The notes: generated by a model not told the origin, from the letters alone. Positions 1-8,362 are shown, counted from the stretch's first letter. The stretch is DNA of 64,000 nt from Liopterus haemorrhoidalis (GCA_963971575.1 OZ020611.1:246598654-246662653); one strand, 5' to 3'. Numbers and translations: made by a program.

Positions 1-245
1 CCAATTTCCTTCGACTAAAATGGACTTGAGGAACTCAAAAATTTAAACCAGAGGTCCCTTTCTTTTACCGTTATTGAGATATAATTTTTTGAAAAATTAA
101 ATTCTATTACAAAAATTTCAAAATTTTTCAAAAATTTTTTTTGTTTAAAATATGTTTTAAAATGTGCCTTTACCATATATCGGACCTTAAAACTTCAAAA
201 ATTCCAACCGCAGGTCCCTATCTCTTTTAGTTTTTGAGATACATG
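1..245 (+). repeat. Satellite monomer, left part, interrupted by LINE
   Basis: This stretch matches the 659 bp satellite that fills 9561-64000, corresponding to monomer positions from about 258 to 502 when the monomer is started at TTTTCCGATATAG. It begins at CCAATTTCCTTCG and ends in GAGATACATG, where the LINE poly(A) tail begins. It differs from the common monomer at only a few bases (for example CCCTTTCTTTT for CCCTATCTTTT, and TTCTATTAC for TTCCATTAC). The array therefore continues beyond the left edge of the window. Confidence 0.95.
236..245 (+). repeat. Target-site duplication, left copy
   Basis: GAGATACATG here is repeated at 6098-6107. The match can be extended by TT into the poly(T) of the tail, so the true duplication is 10 to 12 bp. 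The same word occurs in the corresponding place of uninterrupted monomers, so it is the original target. Confidence 0.9.
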
Positions 246-263
246 TTTTTTTTTTTTTTTTTT
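246..263 (-). other. LINE poly(A) tail
   Basis: Eighteen consecutive T on the plus strand are the poly(A) tail of the minus-strand element. It abuts the left target-site duplication. One or two of the T may belong to the target, since the satellite also has TT at this place. Confidence 0.9.
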
Positions 264-274
264 AATTATATTGT

Positions 275-280
275 TTTATT
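275..280 (-). promoter_or_regulatory. Polyadenylation signal AATAAA of the LINE
   Basis: TTTATT on the plus strand reads AATAAA on the element strand, about 12 nt before the start of the poly(A) tail. Position and sequence fit a canonical polyadenylation signal in the LINE 3' UTR. Confidence 0.6.
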
Positions 281-500
281 GGCCATTAATTTTTACAATC
301 ATATTAGCCAGCTAAATCCTAAATATAAATTAATACAATATTTAAAATAAAAATACAATAAAATATATACAATAATTTTATAAAATTTTTCTTCATAGCA
401 AAAATTTGGATTTCTTCAGGTTTTCTCTTTTTAATTTCATTAATTTTAGCGACTGATTTTAAGTATATTATTTTCTTCTTGCATAAAGGTGGTCATTTTC

Positions 501-582
501 TTATTATTATTATTGTTATTATTTAATGTAAAGAACCTGGCTTTTGCTATTTTTTTTTATTTTTTTTTTATTTTTTTTTTTT
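501..582 (-). repeat. Low-complexity tracts in LINE 3' UTR
   Basis: A (TTA)n-like microsatellite at 501-522 is followed, after about 27 bp, by T9-T12 runs separated by single A bases at 550-582. These could be slippage-prone, or relics of internal A-rich 3' sequence in the source element. Confidence 0.75.
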
Positions 583-674
583 AATTGTTCTTGATCTTAA
601 TCCATCATAGTAGCCAGCTGCAATTTGTGTTATTAGTTACTGGTATGATCTGATGAATTCATTGGTTTGAGGTT

Positions 675-2882
675 TTATATTTGTAGGTTCACGTCATATA
701 GAAACTGAGTAATGATTTTTAGAAATTTCATGTTGGCTAATAGATTTTCTAAATGATATGGAGATGGTATATTGTCTGAAGCAAATTCATTGGTTAATTG
801 TTGTCTTGGTATGTTATACAGAGGGCATTGAAGTATAATGTGTTGCAATGTTCCATTGGTTTTATTGTCACAACTGCAAAATGGTGTATTGAGTACTCCT
901 ATCCTGTGTAGATGAGCTGGAAAGCATCCGTGTCCTGATCTTATTCGGCATGCCGTTGTTATGAATGAGCGTGCTTTGTTATTTTTGTGAAACCATGGAT
1001 TTTTCGGGAGGTTTTTCTGTATACTGGCATAAAAGGTGCCTTTATGAAGGTTCATCTCTTTCCACTCTTCTTCCCATTCTGTCATAATATTTTTACGGAC
1101 AATATTGTACAAGTCATTGATGGCCGATTTGTTTTTAAAAAGTGAATAAGTTGGTGGTATCATTAAGGCTTCTTTGGCTAGTTTATCTACCTTGTCATTG
1201 CCCGCAGATATACCTTCATGTGCTTTGACCCATAAGAATTTAATGATAATATTTTTTTGTTTGGCTTTGTACAGAAGCAATGAAAGGTCCAAGATGTCTT
1301 TATTATCTGGGTGCACAGGATAGTTGTTTAGTAATTTTAATGTGCTAAGACTGTCTGTGATAATGATAAATTCACTTGTTCGGTTGTTGACTAGAATGTA
1401 TTTTACTGCTTCTGTAATAGCGAATAGTTCAGCGGAAAAGGTGGAATAGTGCGGAGGTAAGGGTAATGACATTTCTATGTGATGAGCAGGGCAGTATATG
1501 CCTGCCCCTGTTGCATTTTCTGATATGCTTCTAGATCCATCAGTATAAATTGTGACAGTCCCTGGAGTTGTCTCAGCTATGATTTTATGAAATATGTTCC
1601 GATCTATATTTGGTTGGCCTGTATATTCCGGAATTAAGATTTGTTCTTTTTGCAGGAGCATTGCATATGGGTAGTTAAAAACAGGATAACGGTGTCCTAT
1701 TCTAACTTGTTCGTGAAATTCTTGGATTTTTCCGTAGGCATAGATAGTGTCAGGTGGGGAGTGTTTGAGACCTTTGGGGGTAGACAAGTCTTTCAGTAGG
1801 AGTGAGTTGATGGTTTCTAGAGAGGATATATTTGTGTAAGTCTTCTTTAATAAGTATTTGTATGCTAAAAACATTCGTCTGTATTTGAGAGGAGTTTCAC
1901 ATGATTCTGCAAGCAGGAAATTGATGGGGCTCGACTTCATTGCGCCTAAGGAGTATCGAATGGCTTTGTATTGGATTTTGTCTACTTTGATTAAATTTTT
2001 TTCTGAAGCCGATGAATAAAATATGCATCCATAGTCAATTTTTGCTCGGATGTAAGACTTGTAGAAGAGGAGAACGAGGTTAGGGTTTGCCCCCCACCAG
2101 CATCTTGCAATAACTCTAAGAAGATTGAGTCGTTTTTCGCAATTTGATGTGAGATGACAAATGTGCGCTGACCATGACAGTTTTTGATCCAGATACATGC
2201 CAAGGTACTTCACATTTGATACTACCGGCAATTTGTTGTTTCCCAATTTAACGTGATTTGGTATGGGATGGATACGTTTTTTTGTGAAGAATACTACTTT
2301 TGATTTGTCTTTTGATAACGAAAAACCCTTTTGCAGGAGCCATGTATTTAGTGCATAGAATGCATAATTTAACTCTCTAATGCATATTGTCAAATTGGAA
2401 TTGCAATATTGTAAACAGAAGTCATCTGCGTATTGTATTATTCTGATAGCCGGAGGGATGTAAGCACATAAGTCTGCCGTATATATGTTAAATAGAATCG
2501 GACTGAGGATAGATCCTTGAGCGAGCCCTTGTGATATGTACCTTGGAGAACTTATAATATTTTTTAATTTAACTGTGACAATTCGCAGTGTCTGCATCTT
2601 CGTGATTCTTGCTATGAAGCTTGGAGGAATGTTTAGAGATGCCATATTTTTATATAAAACTTGCAAACATACCTGATCATAGGCTCCTGTGATATCTAAA
2701 AATGTTGCTGCTAAAATGCTATTTTCATTATAAGTTTTGTATATATTAGATGTTAAAATTTGAAGTGAGTCAGTAGTACTGTTTCCTTTTCTATAAGCGT
2801 GTTGATAAGATGGAAGAATATTTTGGCTCTCCAGATACCATTCCAATCTGTTTTTTTGTAGTTTCTCTAATGTTTTTAGCAT
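675..2882 (-). CDS. ORF2 C-terminal part: reverse transcriptase, RNase H, zinc motif
   Basis: This is a 735-codon open stretch counted from its first Met. That Met is probably not a real start, because the same frame is open back to the TGA at 2970. RT motifs are FLDITGAYDQV (D63), GLAQGSILSPILFNIY (119-134) and the catalytic YADD (151-154), then a thumb region with KYLGMYLD. RNase H follows at about 440-575 with the expected acidic residues: TDGS (D448), SAEL (E485), ITDS (D510) and NDKVDKLAK (D566), plus WVKAHEG (H555). A C-terminal CxC...H...C motif (C669, C671, H681, C686) resembles the zinc-binding tail of I/R1-type elements. All visible catalytic residues are kept, so decay is limited to the upstream nonsense codon. 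Confidence 0.9.
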   Translation of the reverse strand: MLKTLEKLQKNRLEWYLESQNILPSYQHAYRKGNSTTDSLQILTSNIYKTYNENSILAATFLDITGAYDQVCLQVLYKNMASLNIPPSFIARITKMQTLRIVTVKLKNIISSPRYISQGLAQGSILSPILFNIYTADLCAYIPPAIRIIQYADDFCLQYCNSNLTICIRELNYAFYALNTWLLQKGFSLSKDKSKVVFFTKKRIHPIPNHVKLGNNKLPVVSNVKYLGMYLDQKLSWSAHICHLTSNCEKRLNLLRVIARCWWGANPNLVLLFYKSYIRAKIDYGCIFYSSASEKNLIKVDKIQYKAIRYSLGAMKSSPINFLLAESCETPLKYRRMFLAYKYLLKKTYTNISSLETINSLLLKDLSTPKGLKHSPPDTIYAYGKIQEFHEQVRIGHRYPVFNYPYAMLLQKEQILIPEYTGQPNIDRNIFHKIIAETTPGTVTIYTDGSRSISENATGAGIYCPAHHIEMSLPLPPHYSTFSAELFAITEAVKYILVNNRTSEFIIITDSLSTLKLLNNYPVHPDNKDILDLSLLLYKAKQKNIIIKFLWVKAHEGISAGNDKVDKLAKEALMIPPTYSLFKNKSAINDLYNIVRKNIMTEWEEEWKEMNLHKGTFYASIQKNLPKNPWFHKNNKARSFITTACRIRSGHGCFPAHLHRIGVLNTPFCSCDNKTNGTLQHIILQCPLYNIPRQQLTNEFASDNIPSPYHLENLLANMKFLKIITQFLYDVNLQI

Positions 2883-2969
2883 ACACGATGATAAAGTGAT
2901 TGGGCGATACGACTTGATCTCAGAAGGGGTTTTACCAGGTTTTAAAATCGGAATAATTGTTTGTTCTTG

Positions 2970-4412
2970 TCATTCTGTTATCCAGTTTGTTGACCATATC
3001 GTATTATAGATGTGTAGTAATATTTTTTTAGCAGATATTGGTAAGTTTTTAATCATCGAATAAGTGATGTTATCCGGACCCGGAGCTGTATCAGAAGAAT
3101 TTTTTGTAAGAGCATTATTTAGTTCTTCTAGAGTAAATGGAGATGTCAGAAAATGATTAGCCACTATGGGTACTTCAAGACAATAATCCTGGTTCTGAGT
3201 AGCTGTTGCTGGAGCTTGGGAGTCAGCATATATTTCTATCCATTCTTTTGTAATTAGTGGGTTGTCTTGCATAGAATAATTGCTAAAAATGTTTTTAATA
3301 TTACGTATTTTTGTCCATACTTTAGTCATTGGCGTACTTAAGTTGATAGAAGCACAAAACTCTCTCCAACTCGCCCGTTTACAGTTTTTGATGGTCTTTT
3401 TAGCTATTGCATTTTGTTTTTTGAGAGCGATAAAATTAGTATACGTCGGACATTTTTTGTACACCGAAAGGTATTTTTTAACTAATGCTAGCTGTCTTTG
3501 ACAATTTTCATTCCACCATGGTTTTGGTGTGTGGGTGGTGGTTATTGGATGTTTAGTAGGTATGCTAAGTAGAGCAGCTTTATTTATTATTTTGATTAAT
3601 TTCTTGTAGATCGTATTCGGTTCGTCTTGTTCTAAATATTCAGTTTGCAGGTATGTTGTTATAAGCTTCTCATACAGTTTCCAATCTGCACGTTTTGTGG
3701 CCCATTTACTTATTGGATATATTTTAGATGGATGGTTATTATTGGTGTGAAGTTTGATCTGTATAATATAATGATTAGATCCTAGAAGCTCAGTGGTAGT
3801 GGAAGCTGTTAGTTTTGATGCGAGATTAGAAGAACTTATGGTGAGGTCTATAGCTGATGGTCGGTGTCCTGGTTGTGTTAATAACGTGGGTTTTCCGTCA
3901 TTCAAGATGACAAGATCATGAGTGTCCAGCGCGTCCAGGATCTTCGTACCGTAATTATCTGTGATTTCACATCCCCACATAGTGCTGTGACCATTGAAAT
4001 CTCCTGCTATTATAAAATGTTCTGATAGTAATGTTGTTAATTGGACCCAAAAGTTGTCATCAGTGGAGTTTTTTGGGGATACATAGATAGAAACGACATC
4101 GAGAGTTTCAGACTCTCTTTTGACACGTATTGCACATGCTTGTATTTTCTCATTAACAACTTGATTGAGATTAAGAATTTGAAAATTCAAGTCTCGAGAT
4201 ACAAGTAAGGCGCTACCTCCGTAGCCATCCATTCTGTCACTTCTGACAGTGTAGTAGTTTTTAAATTGATAGTTGTTTCCCGGTTTAAACCAGGTTTCTG
4301 ACAGACAGACTATTTTAGGTGTATGTGTTGCAAGAAATATTTCTAGTGCTTGCTTATTGGCGTGAACCGACTGTCCATTCCATTGGATCATGCTAATAGC
4401 CATTTTGGGCAT
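2970..4412 (-). CDS. ORF2 N-terminal part: AP-like endonuclease and start of RT
   Basis: This 480-residue open frame holds an exonuclease-endonuclease-phosphatase fold endonuclease in about residues 5-220, which nicks target DNA to prime reverse transcription. Visible active-site motifs are QWNG (N12), SETW (E39), GDFNGH (D138, N140), AIDLT (D189) and SNH (H214). The last motif is more often SDH in this family. A linker of about 200 residues follows. The RT begins near residue 440 with the APGPDNI motif. The frame ends at TGA just after WITE, inside the RT. The first Met overlaps the ORF1 end by 20 nt; a second Met at residue 4 (codon 4403-4401) is an equally good start. Translation as written would give an endonuclease without polymerase. 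Confidence 0.88.
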   Translation of the reverse strand: MPKMAISMIQWNGQSVHANKQALEIFLATHTPKIVCLSETWFKPGNNYQFKNYYTVRSDRMDGYGGSALLVSRDLNFQILNLNQVVNEKIQACAIRVKRESETLDVVSIYVSPKNSTDDNFWVQLTTLLSEHFIIAGDFNGHSTMWGCEITDNYGTKILDALDTHDLVILNDGKPTLLTQPGHRPSAIDLTISSSNLASKLTASTTTELLGSNHYIIQIKLHTNNNHPSKIYPISKWATKRADWKLYEKLITTYLQTEYLEQDEPNTIYKKLIKIINKAALLSIPTKHPITTTHTPKPWWNENCQRQLALVKKYLSVYKKCPTYTNFIALKKQNAIAKKTIKNCKRASWREFCASINLSTPMTKVWTKIRNIKNIFSNYSMQDNPLITKEWIEIYADSQAPATATQNQDYCLEVPIVANHFLTSPFTLEELNNALTKNSSDTAPGPDNITYSMIKNLPISAKKILLHIYNTIWSTNWITE

Positions 4413-5901
4413 TTACATTGAATACTCTTTCTAATTCTTGGTTAACATCATTGTTTGTTGGAGCTACATTGTTTTGTATGCCTTCAATAATTTTTTTAAT
4501 AAGCGTAGACATTTCTTCTTTGAGATAAGTGATAAATTCTTGATTAGTATTATTTTGCATATTTTGTGTTGATCTGTGGTAGTTTGGTGGGTAAGGGTTC
4601 TGCGTTATAGGATTTACTGGAACGTTAATTTGTTGGTATGTATAATGATTGCGTGGGGTAAATATATGTGGTTTTTGTGCTATTTTTTGTGTAAATGTGA
4701 CGTGTTTTTTAATTGGAGCTTGGTTCGAAATTGATGGCGATGAAGAATATTGTCGATTATTGGATAAAAACGGAAATTCTTTATAAGAAGTTATGTCAGG
4801 CTTATCAATGACTGCATTAGCGTATGATGAGCTGAAATATTTTTTTGCTTCTACATATGTTAAGTTATTCAAAGACATGATTTTTTTAATGTTATTTTGT
4901 TTAGTGTATTCTGGACATTTTCTGTTCGTTGAAAGATGGTCAGCTTTGCAATACAAGCATATAGGATTAGTTTGAGGACAATCAGTTATTTTGTGAGCCT
5001 CCTGGCATTTACTGCATCGAGTGGAGCTTTTGCATTGACGGCTCATGTGACCGTAACGCAAACAGTTGTAGCACTGTACAACCGGTGGTACGTAAGGGCT
5101 TACTTCACATCTTGTACCAAAGAGATAAATGTATTGAGGTATATTTTGTCCCTCAAATTTGAATACGCATGTTTGCAATTTTATTATTTCGCTGACTCCG
5201 TTATTTAGGATTTTTTTTGTTAGTCTTCTGGTTGAGATAATTTTAGCTTCGGACACAGTTTCAGTAATAATTTCATCATCAGATAGTGAAGTATCGATGT
5301 TCCTTACAACACCCTGTCTATACACGTTATAGTCAGGGATGTAAGCTTCTAGTTCATCATTATTTATTACTTCAAGATCAACTATGCTATTAGCAATAAT
5401 AGAATTATTTGTTTGTATTTTTATTCTAGATTTACCTACATCTTGAATACTAATTTTATCTTTATGTGCAAAATCACTTTTATATATTAATTTGCCAACA
5501 TACATAGGATGTAATTTTTTATTGAATTTATTTTCAACAATAACAAAATATGGTCCGTTATCTGTTATTTTGTATTTATTACGTGGCCGAGTAATTGTCA
5601 TCATCGGATTAGGATTAGTGACGTCACTTCGATCGCGACTCTCTTGTGACGATGAGACGGTTTGCTTAATTTGAAGACTGGCTTGTTTTCTAATTATATC
5701 ATGTGAAATATTCTCACCTGGGCGTTTATTGCCTTGTGTTGTCTTTTGAGTGTATATGGGTGTTTGTATGGTATTGATATCTTCTGTGTTCATGTGTTCA
5801 ATATTTTTGTCATATAATACTTTGAGAGCCCCTCCTATCAAGTTGGACATCTCGGTGAACTGCCCCGTATCAGGGGGGCCAGGCCCAGCGGCCTGCTCCA
5901 T
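4393..5901 (-). CDS. LINE ORF1: gag-like zinc-knuckle RNA-binding protein
   Basis: An intact 502-residue protein. In I-type elements ORF1 coats the element RNA and forms the ribonucleoprotein for retrotransposition. The N-terminal ~100 residues are polar and low in complexity. Residues ~110-270 hold a folded region beginning GPYFVIVE, probably RRM-like as in related ORF1 proteins (inference). Three zinc knuckles follow: CX2CX4HX4C at 277-290, CX2CX3HX4C at 296-308 and CX2CX3HX6C at 315-329. The C-terminal ~130 residues are rich in Asn, Gln, Pro and Tyr, with a likely short coiled segment near 455-475. The Met at 5901 is the first in frame after a 196 bp 5' UTR. The stop at 4393-4395 lies within the start of ORF2. 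Confidence 0.9.
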   Translation of the reverse strand: MEQAAGPGPPDTGQFTEMSNLIGGALKVLYDKNIEHMNTEDINTIQTPIYTQKTTQGNKRPGENISHDIIRKQASLQIKQTVSSSQESRDRSDVTNPNPMMTITRPRNKYKITDNGPYFVIVENKFNKKLHPMYVGKLIYKSDFAHKDKISIQDVGKSRIKIQTNNSIIANSIVDLEVINNDELEAYIPDYNVYRQGVVRNIDTSLSDDEIITETVSEAKIISTRRLTKKILNNGVSEIIKLQTCVFKFEGQNIPQYIYLFGTRCEVSPYVPPVVQCYNCLRYGHMSRQCKSSTRCSKCQEAHKITDCPQTNPICLYCKADHLSTNRKCPEYTKQNNIKKIMSLNNLTYVEAKKYFSSSYANAVIDKPDITSYKEFPFLSNNRQYSSSPSISNQAPIKKHVTFTQKIAQKPHIFTPRNHYTYQQINVPVNPITQNPYPPNYHRSTQNMQNNTNQEFITYLKEEMSTLIKKIIEGIQNNVAPTNNDVNQELERVFNVNAQNGY

Positions 5902-6097
5902 TTCACTAATTGTTTATATTTTTTTGTATCACTTCACTTCCGCAGGTAATCACTAATAATATTGTAATTAAATTTCTTTTTATCACTTAACAACACTTTC
6001 AGTTCAGATTGACGGTTCAAACAAGAATATGAAAGGATATTTTGGCAAAAATACGTCCTATCACTGTGACATTGACAGCTGTCAAATATGTTTGACG
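5902..6097 (-). promoter_or_regulatory. LINE 5' UTR, probable internal promoter
   Basis: These 196 bp separate the ORF1 start from the 5' target duplication. Elements of this clade use internal RNA polymerase II promoters in the 5' UTR, so promoter activity is inferred from position. The element strand begins CGTCAAACATATTTGACAGC. A perfect 14 bp palindrome (TTGACAGCTGTCAA, 6072-6085) lies 12-25 nt from the 5' end. I see no clear TATA box. Confidence 0.55.
6072..6085. promoter_or_regulatory. 14 bp palindrome near LINE 5' end
   Basis: TTGACAGCTGTCAA is a perfect inverted repeat with a central CAGCTG E-box. It lies within 26 nt of the LINE 5' terminus, where an internal promoter is expected. 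A regulatory role is inferred, not shown. Confidence 0.45.
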
Positions 6098-6107
6098 GAG
6101 ATACATG
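6098..6107 (+). repeat. Target-site duplication, right copy
   Basis: GAGATACATG directly follows the 5' end of the LINE (…TTTGACG on the plus strand) and continues as TTCATATACTCTCTG, exactly as in intact monomers. It pairs with 236-245 and fixes the LINE 5' boundary at 6097. Confidence 0.9.
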
Positions 6108-6263
6108 TTCATATACTCTCTGTTAATTTTTTTGAAAAAAAAAGTTTTCCTAATACAGTCCAAAATATGGCCGTTAGGTAATTTTGGGGTGAGGATTAAT
6201 AAAAAAATATTTAAAAAAATCAAGAGGCCTTAGTTTTTGAGTTATAGTCAATTTTAGGTACTA
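6098..6263 (+). repeat. Satellite monomer, right part between LINE and Helitron
   Basis: This is the continuation of the monomer broken at 245. It runs from the target duplication through TTCATATACTCTCTG to GTCAATTTTAGGTACTA at 6263. Joined to 1-245 (counting the duplication once) it gives 401 bp, against 402 bp for the same segment of the first intact monomer (9818-10219). The two insertions therefore sit in one ordinary monomer. Confidence 0.95.
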
Positions 6264-6300
6264 CTAGCAGTGTACCCGCTGCTTCGCTACCGAAATAAAG
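6264..6300 (-). other. Helitron 3' terminus
   Basis: On the minus strand this region reads CTTTATTTCGGTAGCGAAGC and then AGCGGGTACACTGCTAG. It ends in CTAG, with the GCGAAGC mini-hairpin 17 nt from the end. It directly adjoins satellite ...GGTACTA. Confidence 0.6.
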
Positions 6301-7035
6301 TAGTCGTAGCCCGCTTAGATCTGGCCCATTTCGAAATCGGTTCAAGACTGGTTGCTACGAATCGTTTTATATTCAAATATATTTATTTGTTTTAATCTAC
6401 AATTGTATTAATATGTGCTTCTTATACAAATAATTTAAGTACGAATTTCTTTGTAAACATTGGTAGTACAGACATTTAATATCAACACGTATAAGTATCC
6501 CGATGTGCTAACCTAGGAAAATGCCCATGTGAGAATCATTGCCAAAGGCAGCGCCAGTCACGTAAAGCATTTTATGTTGCACCTTACGAAATTATTTATT
6601 ATAATTTTTATGATATTTATTATAATTACTTCGTGATTATTCCTGATTTATAAATCGTACCTATATAGATCAGAGCACTTTTTTTCGTTAGTAAATATTC
6701 TTGCCACCGAAGTAAGTTTTCTTCGTATTGCTTTAGGGGGTTACAATAATGTTCAATAGCGAATTTAACGTTACAATTGTCGTCTAAAATGAAAATAAAG
6801 AAAATTGTGATATATATCCTCGGGAACATTTTTGATGCAATATTAAACCCAAAATTCGTTAATATAGGTATATTTTGAATATGTGTATCTTTTATAGTTT
6901 AAATATTTCTTAATTGATCGGAAACCTGGTGTCTTACCGCGATGATATATAGCTTAAAATCTTTCCAGACAAATTTGGAATACGCTGTTGCAAATAGCAC
7001 TAAAATCGGTTTATCCGTTTTTGAGTTTTAATACA
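6301..7035. other. Helitron interior, no recognisable gene
   Basis: About 735 bp of AT-rich sequence. Frames are short and carry no domain motif. The segment around 6500-6590 (for example GAGAATCATTGCCAAAGGCA) is less AT-rich than its surroundings and may be captured or older repeat sequence, but I cannot identify it. Confidence 0.5.
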
Positions 7036-7041
7036 TATATC

Positions 7042-7360
7042 GATTTTAAACAGACGCCTATGTGCCAAAAAGAAATGAAACAGGTCACTTGAAGGGTTTT
7101 ATGAATATCCTTGAATCTAGATTTGCCTTGTATGGGTTGATCAGAGCAAAATACTGAACCTCGTTTTTGTACATGTGTATGGGTAATCTTTGTAACCAAA
7201 AACCAAGTCGATATCTCATTATAGGTCTGAGATATTGAGGAATCCGTGAAAGAAACATTTCACCACATTAGAGGTCGAATTTTAAAAAAATCTTTCTTAA
7301 TAGGTGCTCACATCATGGAAGGAACATTCCTTCCTCCACGAATTTCATGTTTCTATGTCC
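7042..7360. repeat. Diverged direct repeat, copy A
   Basis: This starts GATTTTAAACAGACGCCTAT and ends near AATTTCATGTTTCTATGTCC. Copy B at 7444-7775 shares the same ordered anchors: GATTTTAAA, TATGCC/TGTGCC, GGGTTGAT, GAGATATTGAGGAATCC and AATTTCATGTTTCTA. The offset is 402-414 bp with many substitutions and small indels, so the duplication is old. Confidence 0.75.
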
Positions 7361-7443
7361 AGGGGGCGTTCTATTGAATAAAAAATACCAATTTACCCTT
7401 TTAGGCGTGAAAATTTAAAAGAAAACTGTCAAAAAGTTTCTAA

Positions 7444-7775
7444 GATTTTAAAAAGACATCTATATGCCAAAACACAATGTTATAACTCAACATACATAGG
7501 AAATACGAAGGGTTCTATAATTCACTCCGAATACATAATAAATTTATCCCTTTAAGGGTTGATTAGAACAAAATCCTGAATTTAGTTCTTAACATTTGTA
7601 TGTGTAACCTTTGTAAGCAAAAACTAGGTCAATATCTCATTGGGCCTAAGAGATATTGAGGAATCCCTGAAATCACTTAACAGCCCCTTAGGGGTCGTAT
7701 TTCGAAAATTCTCTTCTTAGTGATCGCTTACGACATGGAGGAAATATACTTCTCGAATTTCATGTTTCTAGGTCT
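7444..7775. repeat. Diverged direct repeat, copy B
   Basis: Second copy of the 7042-7360 segment, starting GATTTTAAAAAGACATCTAT and running to AATTTCATGTTTCTAGGTCT. It is followed by GTTGATGAGTCAGTCAGG, a G/C-containing motif in an AT-rich setting. No coding potential is visible in either copy. Confidence 0.75.
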
Positions 7776-7919
7776 AGTGATTTGGGCTGAACGTTGATGA
7801 GTCAGTCAGGTCATGTATTTATATACATATATAAGAAAATTTTATAAATGATATACCTATATACAGAAGAAGATTAAACAGAAAAGATTTGTTTATTTAT
7901 TTATTTATATTATTGATAT

Positions 7920-8350
7920 TGTAACAACTTCTGTTATACACATGTTTAATGTTAAGTCAATATTAAGAGATATTTCAAGTTTATAAGTAGCGCTCCTTCT
8001 GTCCCCCTAAATATTCAGAAGCTACACTAAACAGAAAATAATCGTTCTTCAATCAAAGTCTTTATAAATTATCTTTATAAATTGTTGATGTAAAGTAAAT
8101 AATAAGCGAGATATTTCCAGTATTTTAGTTTTAGCACCTCCCCCATCTCCCTTCCCCTGCTTCTTAACCAATTGAAAAATTTATAGGATAACATGTATTT
8201 GTATTTTTATTTTAAACAGCTTTTCTCATGTGCGTTTTTGCTGTTAAGTCAAAAGTAAATGAGATATTTCAAAAGTTTAGTTTTAGGTTGTCCCTTCGTA
8301 ACTCCCGTAAATCAATCCAATAAAATAAAAATCATTAAAAAAAAATATTT
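7920..8350. repeat. Central ~140-150 bp tandem repeats of the Helitron
   Basis: Three diverged tandem units are marked by GAGATATTTC at 7968, 8108 and 8261 (spacings 140 and 153). Each is preceded by a TGTTAAGTCAA-like or TGTAAAGTAAA-like stretch and followed by a C/T-rich stretch (TCTGTCCCCC, CCTCCCCCATC, TTGTCCCTTC). A fourth unit continues after the MITE at 8905-8950 (TTTTTCTGTTAAGTC, AGTGATACC). Removing the MITE and one TA restores a spacing of about 136. Central tandem repeats of this size are known in DINE-1-like elements. Confidence 0.7.
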
Positions 8351-8362
8351 GCTTTCTTATTA

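Larger units (their letters stand above)
264..674 (-). other. LINE 3' UTR
   Basis: About 410 bp lie between the ORF2 stop and the poly(A) tail. They are very AT-rich and contain no coding frame. On the plus strand a TTA-rich microsatellite spans about 501-522, and long T runs broken by single A span about 550-582; on the element strand these are A-rich tracts. I see no recognisable conserved RNA structure. Confidence 0.8.
675..4412 (-). pseudogene. LINE ORF2 polyprotein with one in-frame stop
   Basis: The endonuclease part (4412-2970) and the RT/RNase H part share one reading frame. It is broken only by TGA at minus-strand 2972-2970. The 29 codons after the stop are open and encode conserved RT motif 2 residues (KPGK, then SYRPITL), so the frame clearly continues through the break. 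By family pattern the stopped position is usually a tryptophan (TGG), so a single G-to-A change on the element strand explains it. Without the stop the protein would be about 1,245 residues, a normal size for I-clade ORF2. ORF2 starts 20 nt inside the end of ORF1 in another frame, which suggests reinitiation or a similar coupled start. As written, this copy would make only the endonuclease portion. Confidence 0.9.
246..6097 (-). mobile_element. I-clade non-LTR retrotransposon, near full length
   Basis: A 5.85 kb LINE lies on the minus strand. In element order it has a short 5' UTR (6097-5902), ORF1 with three CCHC knuckles (5901-4393), ORF2 with AP-type endonuclease, reverse transcriptase, RNase H and a C-terminal zinc-binding motif (4412-675), a 3' UTR (674-264) and a poly(A) tail (263-246). 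An RNase H domain after the RT, together with a three-knuckle ORF1, is typical of the I clade; LOA, R1 and Tad relatives are less likely alternatives. It inserted by target-primed reverse transcription into a satellite monomer, leaving GAGATACATG on both sides. Complete ends and long open frames indicate a young copy. One nonsense codon in ORF2 makes this copy non-autonomous. Confidence 0.93.

Noticed and set aside
2970..2972. Programmed stop readthrough in ORF2
   Set aside because: The break falls inside the RT domain, between conserved motifs, not at a domain border as expected for regulated readthrough. A private point mutation is simpler.
1991..5956. Several short reading frames antisense to the LINE ORFs or in other frames (for example 3280-3501, 4936-5208, 5750-5956)
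   Set aside because: They overlap the well-supported ORF1 and ORF2 and have no domain of their own. They are chance frames.
6264..6600. SINE or tRNA-derived element at the start of the second insertion
   Set aside because: I found no pair of RNA polymerase III A and B box motifs and no poly(A) or simple-repeat tail. The termini and lack of target duplication fit a Helitron better.
6017..6829. Short minus-strand frames at 6017-6223 and 6626-6829
   Set aside because: The first spans the LINE/satellite junction and the second lies in AT-rich Helitron interior. Neither has motifs or a credible start context.
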